Assembly: GCA_029558835.1 (NCBI GenBank)
Contig: JAKQDH010000096.1
Location: 1-64,000 of the forward strand
Direction of reading: 5' to 3'
Origin: Planctomycetota bacterium
GTDB taxonomy: Bacteria; Planctomycetota; Phycisphaerae; UBA1845
Length of the DNA: 64,000 nucleotides
In this document: piece by piece, positions 8,598 to 16,506 of the stretch
How the letters are laid out: each line of letters opens with the position of its first letter
How positions within the stretch are numbered: the stretch's first letter is position 1
Translations under genes and position numbers: made by a program
Notes under the pieces: model-generated
Databases searched by the model: none
Seen by the model: only the letters and a program-made list of their open reading frames with translations
Told to the model about the DNA's origin: nothing

Positions 8598-8702
8598 CCA
8601 CGCGGCCAAACCGTCCGCATGACGGGCGTCGGGTGGGATCCCTAGGTCAACCGCGGGTGGGCGCCGGCATGCCGTGCGGAGGACGCTTGCTGGATGCTGC
8701 GA

Positions 8703-8812
8703 AAGCATGGCGGCGCTGCGCTTGGCCATGCCACCCTGGTCCGACGTAGCGGCGCTGAGTTTGGCCATGCCACCCTGGTCCGACGTAGCGGCGCTGCGCT
8801 TGGCCATGCCAC
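8703..8812 (-). repeat. Three tandem copies of the [10 protein letters not shown] stem repeat
   Basis: Three copies in a row, period 39-40 bases: AGCATGGCGGCGCTGCGCTT at 8704, then two units starting with CTGGTCCGACGTAGCGGCGC at 8735 and 8775, each followed by TTGGCCATGCCAC. Read on the minus strand they stay in one frame and give MAKRSAATSDQGG repeated. The 238-base gap (8598-8835) between convergent genes holds nothing else. Confidence 0.9.
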
Positions 8813-8835
8813 GCCATCTTCCCCTGAGGGTCTCG

Positions 8836-9882
8836 CTAGGGGGCGAACTCAGTGAGCAAAGCAGTTGTCGCAGGTCGCGTCTGGTGAACGGAGCGGCTGC
8901 GGCACTGGCCGATGGCGAGGAAGCCCACGATCACAACCACGACGAGCAGGGCCGCGATCCAGGTGGCCGGGACTGACCCGACGCGGGGCGCCACATCCGT
9001 CTCGTGACGCCGCGGAACGGGCGCCCGCTCCAGCACAGCGCTGAGTCGCTGCAACTCCGGAGGCAGCGTCGGCCCCGTCGTTCCGGTAGCCGGCCCGGTC
9101 GGCACCACCGGCGGCGGCGAGCCCCCGCCCACGGCAACCGCGCCCACGCCCGCAGCCCCAGCCCCGCTGCCGTTCGCGGTCCCCCCCGGTCCGGGAGGCG
9201 GCGTGACCGGCGTCTGCGGCGTTGGCAAGCCCGCAGAGACCCGTCCGGCACCAACCCATGCGTTACGCCCACCGGTCGGGGCATGCCCGCCGCGAACCGG
9301 CGCGGGCTCGGAAGCCCGCGCGGCCGGGGCATCACCGGACGCCTCTTCCTCGAAATCCAGCGTGACCAGACAGGCCGGGCAGTACTCCTGCTCGGCCGTG
9401 ATGGGCTCGTGGCAGTGCCAGCAACGGTCGAAAAACCGGCAGATGCCCGGCGTCTCCACCGCGAACCGCCACTGATGATGGGTGGCCGGCCCCCGGATGA
9501 TTGAGGTGTCCGTCAGCACCCCGCGGCGAATCTGCCGCACGATCCGCTCAAGCGCCACCCCCGGAAACGGCCGGACGTGCTCGAGGACGTACCACGGCCC
9601 CGCATGGGCTCGCATGCGTTGGAGCATCTGCTCACTGAGGTCCTGGCCACAGGACTCGCAGGTCGTGTCGTCCCGGTGAACGAGCTGCCCGCAGGACACG
9701 CAGGGCACCGCGTCGCCGTGCCAGACCTGCCGCGCGGCAGAGCTCAACGGTCCAAATCCGTTCCGGGCCGCGATCTCCAGCGGGTGGTCGCCGGGCGGCA
9801 GGATCTCCTCTGGAGCGGACGGAGGGTCCGTCGCGGGGGACGTGGCGTCGTGTTGCTGGGGCAGGCTCTCAGGCTGAGGCAT
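8836..9882 (-). CDS. Double zinc-ribbon, GYF-like protein with C-terminal membrane anchor
   Basis: 348 residues. Two zinc-ribbon pairs are visible: Cys61/Cys64 with Cys75/Cys78 (PCVSCG, TCESCG), and Cys154/Cys157 with Cys168/Cys171 (CWHCHE, YCPACL). Between them, residues about 94-150 (GPWYVLEHVRPFPGVALERI, then HHQWRF) resemble the GYF_2/DUF4339 domain common in planctomycetes. A Pro/Gly/Ala-rich linker (about 185-280) leads to one membrane helix (about 308-326) and a short tail. It is probably a tail-anchored cytoplasmic sensor or scaffold; the function is unknown. It is divergent from leuS, separated by 306 bases without a recognisable regulatory element. Confidence 0.8.
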   Translation of the reverse strand: MPQPESLPQQHDATSPATDPPSAPEEILPPGDHPLEIAARNGFGPLSSAARQVWHGDAVPCVSCGQLVHRDDTTCESCGQDLSEQMLQRMRAHAGPWYVLEHVRPFPGVALERIVRQIRRGVLTDTSIIRGPATHHQWRFAVETPGICRFFDRCWHCHEPITAEQEYCPACLVTLDFEEEASGDAPAARASEPAPVRGGHAPTGGRNAWVGAGRVSAGLPTPQTPVTPPPGPGGTANGSGAGAAGVGAVAVGGGSPPPVVPTGPATGTTGPTLPPELQRLSAVLERAPVPRRHETDVAPRVGSVPATWIAALLVVVVIVGFLAIGQCRSRSVHQTRPATTALLTEFAP

Positions 9883-10188
9883 ACGCCTATTTTAGCGCGC
9901 CGCGGCGGGTCGGCCAACCCGTTACCACAGTTTGCGAGTGCCCAGGCGGGAGGCTAGACTGCCCGCACCTCGCGCCGGCCACGTTCGCGGTGGACGTGAC
10001 AGACGGCCGGGGCGTCCCCCCCTACCTGCGGGGCGTCCCTGCGCGTCCGCCGGCAGCGGGCATCCACCCGTACCCACACGGCGCAACCGGGGTTGGCAGG
10101 CCCGACTCGCAGGCGGCCCCCCGACCGGCGACCGGTACGGGCAGAGCCCGCACCGGCCAGGAGTGTCTTGGATGAGGCCGCGACGCTG
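9883..10188. other. Divergent intergenic region upstream of leuS
   Basis: 306 bases between the zinc-ribbon gene and leuS. An AT-richer stretch (CGCCTATTTTAGCGC, 9884-9898) next to the zinc-ribbon start could hold its promoter. No T-box, palindrome or repeat of the dispersed families is seen. The leuS frame is open back to about 10093, but those residues do not look like LeuS. Confidence 0.4.
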
Positions 10189-13100
10189 ATGCCCCCAACC
10201 GACAACAAACCAGGCTCCGGCAAGTACGACTTCACGGCCATCGAAGCCCGCTGGCAGCAGTACTGGGAGGAACACCAGACCTTCAAGACGCTGAACCCGG
10301 GCGACGGCGGCGCCGATCCGTCGCGGCCGAAGTTCTACATCCTCGACATGTTCCCGTACCCCAGCGGAGCGGGCCTGCACGTGGGCCACCCCTTGGGCTA
10401 CTGTGCGTCCGATATCATCGCCCGCTACAAGCGGATGCGGGGCTACAACGTGCTGCATCCGATGGGCTTCGATGCCTTCGGCCTGCCGGCGGAGCAGTAC
10501 GCCATCGAGCACGGCGTCCATCCCCGGGTGACGACGAAGCACAACATCGATACGTATCGCCGCCAGCTCAAGATGTTCGGCTTCAGCTACGACTGGAGCC
10601 GCGAGGTCGCCACCTGTGATCCGCCCTACTACAAGTTCACGCAGTGGATCTTCCTGCGGATGTTCGAGAGCTGGTACGACGACCGGTGCGTCTGGGTAGA
10701 CCCGCAGGGGCATCGCACCCGCGGCCGGGCGCGGCCCATCAGCGAGCTGCAAGCGGAGCTGGAGGCCGGTCGACTGGGCGTCACGCCGGCTGGCGGGCTG
10801 GCCCGCGATCCGCAGGCCCCGGGTGTGCGCCGGTGGTCCGACCTGTCGGAAGCCGAGCGGCGCAAGGTGATTGATGGCCAGCGGCTGGCGTACCTGGATG
10901 AGGTGCCCGTGAACTGGTGCCCCGCCCTGGGCACCGTGCTGGCCAACGAGGAGGTGGACGCGGAGGGTCGCAGCGCCCGCGGCGGACACCCCGTCTATCG
11001 CCGGCCGCTGCGCCAGTGGATGCTGCGCATCACCAAGTATGCCGACCGCCTGCTCGAAGACATTGAGGACCTGGAGTGGCCCGAGCCCATCAAGCTCATG
11101 CAGCGTAACTGGGTCGGGCGAAGCACCGGCGCCGACTGCCTGTTCCTTCGCGCCGATAAGTGGGCCTGCGAAGGCGGGCGCTTCCGCTGCAACGAGCCGG
11201 GTGTGCAGTTAAGACCCGGGCAGCGTGCCGACGTCCCGTACAGCATCCGCGTCTACACCACCCGGCCCGACACGCTGTTCGGCGCCACATACATGGTCCT
11301 CGCGCCGGAACACCCCCTGGTCGAGGAGATCACGACCTCGGCGCAGCGTGCGGCCGTGCGGGAGTACGTCGAGACGGCGCGGCACAAGTCCGACCTGGAC
11401 CGCACCGCCGAGACCAAGGAGAAGACCGGAGTCTTCACCGGCGCGTATGCCCTGAACCCCGTCAACGGCAACAAGGTGCCCATCTGGGTCGCGGACTACG
11501 TGCTCATGGGGTACGGCACCGGGGCGATCATGGCCGTGCCCGCCCACGACACGCGCGATTTCGAGTTCGCCAAGAAGTTCGATATCCCGATCATCGCGGT
11601 GGTCCTCCCGCCGGACGAGTGGTTCCGCGAGCAACTGCGGGACATGGCGGTCGACGGGACCTACTGCGAGAAGACGAATCGAGGCGGGTGGCTGCAACGC
11701 GTACAGGCCGACATGGGGTGCGCGCCCGGCACCATGCAGGGTGTTTATGGATTGCAGGCGGGTTCCCGGTTGGATGCGGACCCGAGTTGGCTCCGGCAGG
11801 TTGTGATATCAGCGTTCGCGGAGGACCCCGCGGTTTTTGCGGAGGCATTCGTGGGTGACGGCACCTCAATGAACTCCGACCGCTTCGACGGGCTGCCGAC
11901 GGCCGAGTTCAAGACCCGCATCACCGCCTGGCTGGAGGAGCAGGGGCTCGGCTGGGGCGCGGTCAACTACAAGCTGCGCGACTGGGTTTTCAGCCGCCAG
12001 AAGTACTGGGGCGAGCCGTTCCCGGTGCGACACGGGCCCGAAGGCGCGATCGAGCCGCTCGCCGACGAGGAGCTGCCGCTCGAACTGCCGCCGATGGAGG
12101 ACTTCAAACCGACAACTTCTGACAATGCGGACGCGCTGCCGGAGCCGCCGCTGGGCCGGGCGCGCCAGTGGGTCACCTTCGAGCGGAACGGCAAGACCTA
12201 CCGGCATGACGTGAACACAATGCCGCAGTGGGCCGGCTCGTGCTGGTACTACCTGCGCTTCATTGATCCGCACAACCAGCGTGCCTTCTGCGACTCAGCG
12301 GCCGAGCGGTACTGGATGCCGGTGGATCAGTACATCGGCGGCGCGGAGCACGCCGTGCTGCACCTGCTCTACGCGCGCTTCTGGCATAAAGTCCTGCTGG
12401 ACCGCGGCTACGTCAGCACGCGTGAGCCGTTTCAGCGGCTGTTCAATCAGGGCATGATTCAGAGTTACGCGTACCGCGACGCACGTGGGGTGGTCGTCGG
12501 GCCGGATCGCGTCGAGGAGCGCGGGCAGGACGCCTTCGTACTCAAGGACACAGGCGAACCGGTGACCCGAATCGTCGCCAAGATGAGCAAGTCGCTCAAG
12601 AACGTCGTCAGCCCCGACGAGATCATCGCCCAGTATGGCGCGGACACGTTCCGGCTGTACGAGATGTACATGGGGCCGCTGGAGGCCTCCAAGCCGTGGA
12701 ATACGCGCGATGTCCCGGGGCTGTTCCGCCTGTGCGAACGCATCTGGCGCCTCGTCGTGGATCCCAACAGTGGCGGCCTGACGGCAACCCTGACTGATGA
12801 TCCGCCGGACGAGCCGGCCCTGAAGCTGCTGCACAAGACGATCCAGCGGATCACGGACGACATTGAGCAGATCAAGCTCAACACCGCGATCGCGGCCATG
12901 TTCGAGTTCGTCAACGCGGTAGGACCGTGCCCACGGCGTCCGCGGGGCGTGATCGAGCCGTTTGTGCTGCTTGCGGCACCGTTCGCCCCGCATCTGGCCG
13001 AGGAGCTCTGGCACAGGCTCGGGCACAGTGAGAGCATCGCCTACGCCCCGTGGCCCGCCTGTGACGGGCGGTACCTCGTCGAGGACACGATGGAGTTGGC

Positions 13101-13275
13101 CGTCCAGGTGCAGGGGAAGATCAAGGCCCGCATCACCGTGCCCGCCGGCGCGAACGACGAAGACGTGAAGACAGCAGCGTTGGCGGAACCGAAGGTGGCG
13201 GCCGCCTTGGCGGGCAAGTCGGTCCAGAAGGTGTTCGTGGTCAAAGGGAGGCTGGTCAACATCATCGTCAGGTAG
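10189..13275 (+). CDS. leuS: Leucyl-tRNA synthetase, enlarged
   Basis: Charges tRNA-Leu with leucine in the cytoplasm. 1028 residues from the ATG at 10189 (MPPTDNKPGSGKYDF), clearly longer than the usual 820-880. HIGH motif: HVGH at 64-67 after FPYPSGAG. KMSKS at about 798-802. CP1 editing domain: YTTRPDTLFGATYMVLAPEH and GYGTGAIMAVPAHDTRDFEF. Anticodon-binding and C-terminal domains follow. Two extra segments explain the size. One of about 70 residues lies between FESWYDDRCVWVDPQG and LAYLDEVPVNWCPALGTVLA. The other lies in the editing region between PPDEWFREQL and FVGDGTSMNSDRFDGLP. A GAGG nine bases upstream supports the start; the frame upstream is open but not LeuS-like. Confidence 0.97.
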   Translation: MPPTDNKPGSGKYDFTAIEARWQQYWEEHQTFKTLNPGDGGADPSRPKFYILDMFPYPSGAGLHVGHPLGYCASDIIARYKRMRGYNVLHPMGFDAFGLPAEQYAIEHGVHPRVTTKHNIDTYRRQLKMFGFSYDWSREVATCDPPYYKFTQWIFLRMFESWYDDRCVWVDPQGHRTRGRARPISELQAELEAGRLGVTPAGGLARDPQAPGVRRWSDLSEAERRKVIDGQRLAYLDEVPVNWCPALGTVLANEEVDAEGRSARGGHPVYRRPLRQWMLRITKYADRLLEDIEDLEWPEPIKLMQRNWVGRSTGADCLFLRADKWACEGGRFRCNEPGVQLRPGQRADVPYSIRVYTTRPDTLFGATYMVLAPEHPLVEEITTSAQRAAVREYVETARHKSDLDRTAETKEKTGVFTGAYALNPVNGNKVPIWVADYVLMGYGTGAIMAVPAHDTRDFEFAKKFDIPIIAVVLPPDEWFREQLRDMAVDGTYCEKTNRGGWLQRVQADMGCAPGTMQGVYGLQAGSRLDADPSWLRQVVISAFAEDPAVFAEAFVGDGTSMNSDRFDGLPTAEFKTRITAWLEEQGLGWGAVNYKLRDWVFSRQKYWGEPFPVRHGPEGAIEPLADEELPLELPPMEDFKPTTSDNADALPEPPLGRARQWVTFERNGKTYRHDVNTMPQWAGSCWYYLRFIDPHNQRAFCDSAAERYWMPVDQYIGGAEHAVLHLLYARFWHKVLLDRGYVSTREPFQRLFNQGMIQSYAYRDARGVVVGPDRVEERGQDAFVLKDTGEPVTRIVAKMSKSLKNVVSPDEIIAQYGADTFRLYEMYMGPLEASKPWNTRDVPGLFRLCERIWRLVVDPNSGGLTATLTDDPPDEPALKLLHKTIQRITDDIEQIKLNTAIAAMFEFVNAVGPCPRRPRGVIEPFVLLAAPFAPHLAEELWHRLGHSESIAYAPWPACDGRYLVEDTMELAVQVQGKIKARITVPAGANDEDVKTAALAEPKVAAALAGKSVQKVFVVKGRLVNIIVR

Positions 13276-13366
13276 GCAGGTTCGCAGGGCTGGGTGCCCG
13301 GCGGCACGTACAGTAGTACTGGACGCACGCCGGCCACTGAGTGGCGGTTGCGATGGGACAGGCGAG

Positions 13367-13933
13367 ATGGCGCGTGAGACAGAGGTGAAGCTGCGGGTGG
13401 CCTCTCTGGATGAGGTGCGGGAGCGGCTGCGCGCGTTGGGGGCGACGTTCGTGCGTCGCGGCGTGGAGACAAGTCGCATCTTCGACCGCCCGGACGCCGG
13501 CCTGCGTCGGCAGGGTGTCGGTCTGCGGGTGCGCTCGGTGCGCGCGGATGAGGGTGAGCCCGGCGCCGCGACCCTGACGTTCAAGGGCCCGCGTCAGCCC
13601 GGCCCCCTCAAGGTCAGAGAGGAACTCGAACTGACCATCAACAGTGCATCCACGGCGCTGCGCCTGCTGGAGCGTCTCGGTTTCACCCAGGTGCTGCGCT
13701 ACGAGAAGCGACGCGAGACGTGGCGCTGGCAGCGCTGTACGGTGGAACTTGACGAGCCGCCCGGTATCGGCACTTACGTTGAGATCGAGGGACCGGACGC
13801 AGCCGCGATCGAGGCGGTGCAGACCGAGCTCGGATTGCAGGAAGCGGAGCCGGAACAGCGCAGTTATGTATCATTGCTGCTCGCCTACTGCGAGGAGCAG
13901 AACCGGGTGGACCGAGACCTGCGCCTCGGGTAA
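13367..13933 (+). CDS. CYTH-domain protein (class IV adenylate cyclase / CyaB-like)
   Basis: 188 residues covering a single CYTH triphosphate-tunnel domain. The signature ExExK is present at the extreme N-terminus (ETEVKLR, residues 4-10), followed by the expected basic strands (GLRRQGVGLRVRSVR; TLTFKGPR), KVREELE, the Arg-rich FTQVLRYEKRRETWRW strand and the acidic VELDEPPGIGTYVEIEGP strand. Members act on triphosphate substrates (adenylate cyclase type 2, thiamine triphosphatase); this one is closest in pattern to CyaB-type proteins, but the substrate cannot be fixed. ACAGGCGAG precedes the ATG. It lies 91 bases after leuS in the same direction. Confidence 0.9.
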   Translation: MARETEVKLRVASLDEVRERLRALGATFVRRGVETSRIFDRPDAGLRRQGVGLRVRSVRADEGEPGAATLTFKGPRQPGPLKVREELELTINSASTALRLLERLGFTQVLRYEKRRETWRWQRCTVELDEPPGIGTYVEIEGPDAAAIEAVQTELGLQEAEPEQRSYVSLLLAYCEEQNRVDRDLRLG

Positions 13934-14074
13934 TCATATTGACTTGAGTAACGGAAGCAGGGCCCCGATGCCGATAGACGCGGCATTGGTCGAGTGCTCT
14001 TTCGGCGCTCGGAGTAACGCCGCTTGGGCGACCCTCTGCAAGTTGCAGTAATCCCACGGTACCGGTAAAGCGTT

Positions 14075-14524
14075 ATGACCCGCCGCGTCGCATTGACGGT
14101 GTGCCTGCTCGTCTTGTGCGGTTGGGCATTGACGCTGGTGGCCCAGGTCGGCCAGACGACGCCCTCTCCTGCCTCCGCACGCTTTGAGCCGGTCGCGTCG
14201 CTCCAAACACTCGACGAGCAGCAACGGCTGCAAGTGGAAACGCTGGCCGCGCTCCTGCGTGTGCCGCCCGCCAGGCGCTCCCGGGCCGACCTCGTGCGCC
14301 ACGCGGAAATCCTGGCGGAACTGGCCAACGTCTCTCTGTGCCATCCCCTGGGCCCGGATCGGGCCCAGACTGCGGCCTATCTGCGTGACGCCTCCGTCGC
14401 CCTGGCCCGGGCAGCCAAGAACCGCGCCACGGCCGACGAGGTGGAACTGACGCGCCTGTTTCAGCGCGTCACCCAAGCCTTCCTGGCCCAGCGTCCCGAA
14501 CAGGTGGCCACGGACGGGATATGA
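14075..14524 (+). CDS. Small exported protein of unknown function
   Basis: 149 residues. Residues 1-23 form a signal peptide (MTRRVALTVCLLVLCGWALT, ending near VAQ), so it is exported to the periplasm. The mature part is mainly helical, with Leu/Ala heptad-like stretches (LQVETLAALLRVP; LVRHAEILAELANVS; VELTRLFQRVTQAFL). No family is recognised. It stands alone; the next gene (sppA) converges on it with a 33-base gap. Confidence 0.65.
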   Translation: MTRRVALTVCLLVLCGWALTLVAQVGQTTPSPASARFEPVASLQTLDEQQRLQVETLAALLRVPPARRSRADLVRHAEILAELANVSLCHPLGPDRAQTAAYLRDASVALARAAKNRATADEVELTRLFQRVTQAFLAQRPEQVATDGI

Positions 14525-14557
14525 AGTCGGCCCTTCCTCGCTGCGACGCGCGCTGCC

Positions 14558-15589
14558 TCAGGGCTGGGCGACGTTAAATACCCCCGGCTGCCAGAGGTAC
14601 AGGAACTCCGGCGCGGCCGATTCCAACGCCTGCCCCACGTTCAACCCCACGAGATTCACCTCCGTCGGCAGGAGGGTTGGCGCAGCCGCGTAGTAGTTTG
14701 GGCGATAGTCCAGCGGGCGATGGTAGAGGACGGCGCGGACCCGCTTGGCACCGCTGCGTTGCCGTGCGGCGTCGAGCGCGTCGTGCCAAGTGCCGATCCG
14801 ATCGACCAGCCCCGCTTCGAGGGCCTGTCGGGCGGTGTAGATTCGCCCGTCGGCCAGCGAACGCACCTGCGTTTCGTCGAGCGCCGGTCGGCCTTCCCGG
14901 ACGACCTCCACAAACCGGTCGTAGAGCTCGTTCACGACCTGCTGAAACAGTGCGCGTTCCTCCGGGGTCATGGCGCGGAACGGGCTGCCGCTGTCCTTGC
15001 GCGGGCCCGAGGTGATGGCGTCGGACTTCACCCCGACGAGCTGCATCGTGCCGCTGATGTCGAACATCTGCACGATCACGCCGATGCTGCCGGTGATCGT
15101 CGTGCGGTGGACGATGATCTCATCGCAGGCACAGGCGATGTAGTAGCCGCCGCTGGCCGCCACGTCCATCAGCACGGCAATCACGGGTTTGCCGCACTTG
15201 CGGAAGCGGCGAATCTCGTCGTGCATCAGCTCAGAGGCGGTGACCGTGCCCCCTGGGGAGTTGATCCGCAGGATGACGGCCTTGACCAGCGGGTCACGCC
15301 GGGCCTTGTCCAGTTCCTCCGCCAGCAGGCTCACGGGCTGCTCCCCCTCACCGAGCAGCCGGGCGGGACGCGTGTTGCGAATGATGCCGGTCACGTCGAT
15401 CACCGCGACCTTATCTAGAGCCGGCCAGGCGTCCCGGTGAATCCGTGTCTCCGTCAGTTCGCGGCGGCTGGTTACCGGCGTGATCAGCCAGCTCTGCCCG
15501 GGACAGCCGGTGAGGAACGCGGAAAGAACCAGCAGCGGCAGGCCATAGATGCACCTGCCGACCCCGATGCGAATGTCCGGATTGGTCAT
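14558..15589 (-). CDS. sppA: Signal peptide peptidase SppA, short (single-domain) lipoprotein form
   Basis: 343 residues from the ATG at 15589. The N-terminus is a lipoprotein signal with lipobox AFLTGC (Cys29), so it should be attached to a membrane on the outer side. The protease domain is the S49 type. The conserved ILRINSPGG strand precedes the nucleophile Ser146 in VAASGGYYIA. The general base is Lys198 in SGPRKDSGSPFR, matching the SGxxKDxGSP pattern of short SppA. DGRIYTARQALEAGLVDRIG follows. It would degrade signal peptides or membrane-protein fragments. The open frame upstream to 15889 is repeat-rich and is not included. Confidence 0.93.
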   Translation of the reverse strand: MTNPDIRIGVGRCIYGLPLLVLSAFLTGCPGQSWLITPVTSRRELTETRIHRDAWPALDKVAVIDVTGIIRNTRPARLLGEGEQPVSLLAEELDKARRDPLVKAVILRINSPGGTVTASELMHDEIRRFRKCGKPVIAVLMDVAASGGYYIACACDEIIVHRTTITGSIGVIVQMFDISGTMQLVGVKSDAITSGPRKDSGSPFRAMTPEERALFQQVVNELYDRFVEVVREGRPALDETQVRSLADGRIYTARQALEAGLVDRIGTWHDALDAARQRSGAKRVRAVLYHRPLDYRPNYYAAAPTLLPTEVNLVGLNVGQALESAAPEFLYLWQPGVFNVAQP

Positions 15590-16058
15590 TGCCTTACTTG
15601 CCTCCACGCTACCAAGCGGCAGTCTCCCGACCTCTTTCGGGCATGGCATTGCCCGCGTCCACTTCTCGACGGCCGAGCGGGACGGCCGGGGCTGGGACTT
15701 CGGTACCGCATCGGCTATGGTAACGGCACAGCGGGCGGCGGGCGACCACCGGCAGTCCGGGTGGAACCCCGGTCGTGCGTGACCGATTAGGAGGCTGGCT
15801 GGGCGGAGCGGGACCGGTGGCTGCGTAGCATCGCCCCCCCGGTGGGGGACGTAGGACACGGCACCGTCGCGGCGCTCTACGTCGGCCACGGGGGCCGATG
15901 CTACCTCTCTTGCCCGCGATGCTCGCCGAGGCCGTCACGCACCTGAACCCCGGCCCGGCTGAACGCGCCGCGTACGGGATGGCGAGCACACCGTCTGGTG
16001 TGGATCCGCGGGGGTGGAACGGAGAGCCAGGCGTGTCTGGAGCAACAGGAGTGGGAGC
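15590..16058. other. Intergenic region with a GGCCGACGCTAC-family repeat
   Basis: 469 bases between divergent genes. At 15881-15905 lies CGTCGGCCACGGGGGCCGAT followed by GCTAC, a hairpin related to copies near 37562, 37625, 54693 and 54773. The rest has no gene. An open frame continuous with sppA on the minus strand contains this repeat and is considered non-coding. Confidence 0.55.
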
Positions 16059-16433
16059 GTGCGGCTGACGGAGGCGGAGTTCGCGGCCCTCGTGGAACAG
16101 GCGCTGGCCGGCATTCCTAAGTCCTTTGCGCCCTACCTCAAGGACGTCGTCGTGGATGTCGAGCCGCTCCCGGACCGGCGCACCTGTCTGCGCATGGGGC
16201 TGCGGGACCGCCGCGCCTTGCTGGGGCTGTACCACGGGGTGCCGCTTCCGGACCGTAGCGTGGAGCACAGTGGCCGATTGCCTGATCGGATCACGATCTA
16301 CCAGCGTAACATCGAACGCGTCTGCCGCACGCCCGACGACGTGGTAACGCAAGTCCGCAAGACCGTGCTGCATGAGGTCGGGCATCACTTCGGTCTCGAT
16401 GAGCACGACCTGGACGAGCTAGGCTATCGGTAG
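16059..16433 (+). CDS. Small zincin-like metallopeptidase (MMP/DUF1025-type)
   Basis: 124 residues from GTG at 16059, chosen because GGAG/GGGAG lies just upstream and the family starts at LTEAEFAALVEQALAGIP. The hallmark is HEVGHHFGLDEHDLDELGY near the C-terminus, the HExxHxxG...H/D zinc signature of the predicted zincin family PF06262. The upstream ITIYQRNIERVC strand is also typical. Probably a cytoplasmic zinc protease; substrates of this family are unknown. It has no close partner; the next gene is convergent. Confidence 0.88.
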   Translation: MRLTEAEFAALVEQALAGIPKSFAPYLKDVVVDVEPLPDRRTCLRMGLRDRRALLGLYHGVPLPDRSVEHSGRLPDRITIYQRNIERVCRTPDDVVTQVRKTVLHEVGHHFGLDEHDLDELGYR

Positions 16434-16506
16434 CCGAGAAACGGGGAGGCAACTAGTTTTCAGCGGGCTCGGCGTTCCCCCCACGCAACCAACGGCGTCG
16501 CCGTTT

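Noticed and set aside
8541-8807. Small protein with MAKRSAATSDQGG repeats
   Set aside because: It is made of the dispersed stem repeat; there is no RBS and its end overlaps the TMTC-like gene antisense.
15590-15889. N-terminal extension of SppA by 100 residues
   Set aside because: The extension would bury the lipobox signal peptide and includes a dispersed repeat; the ATG at 15589 gives a proper lipoprotein start.
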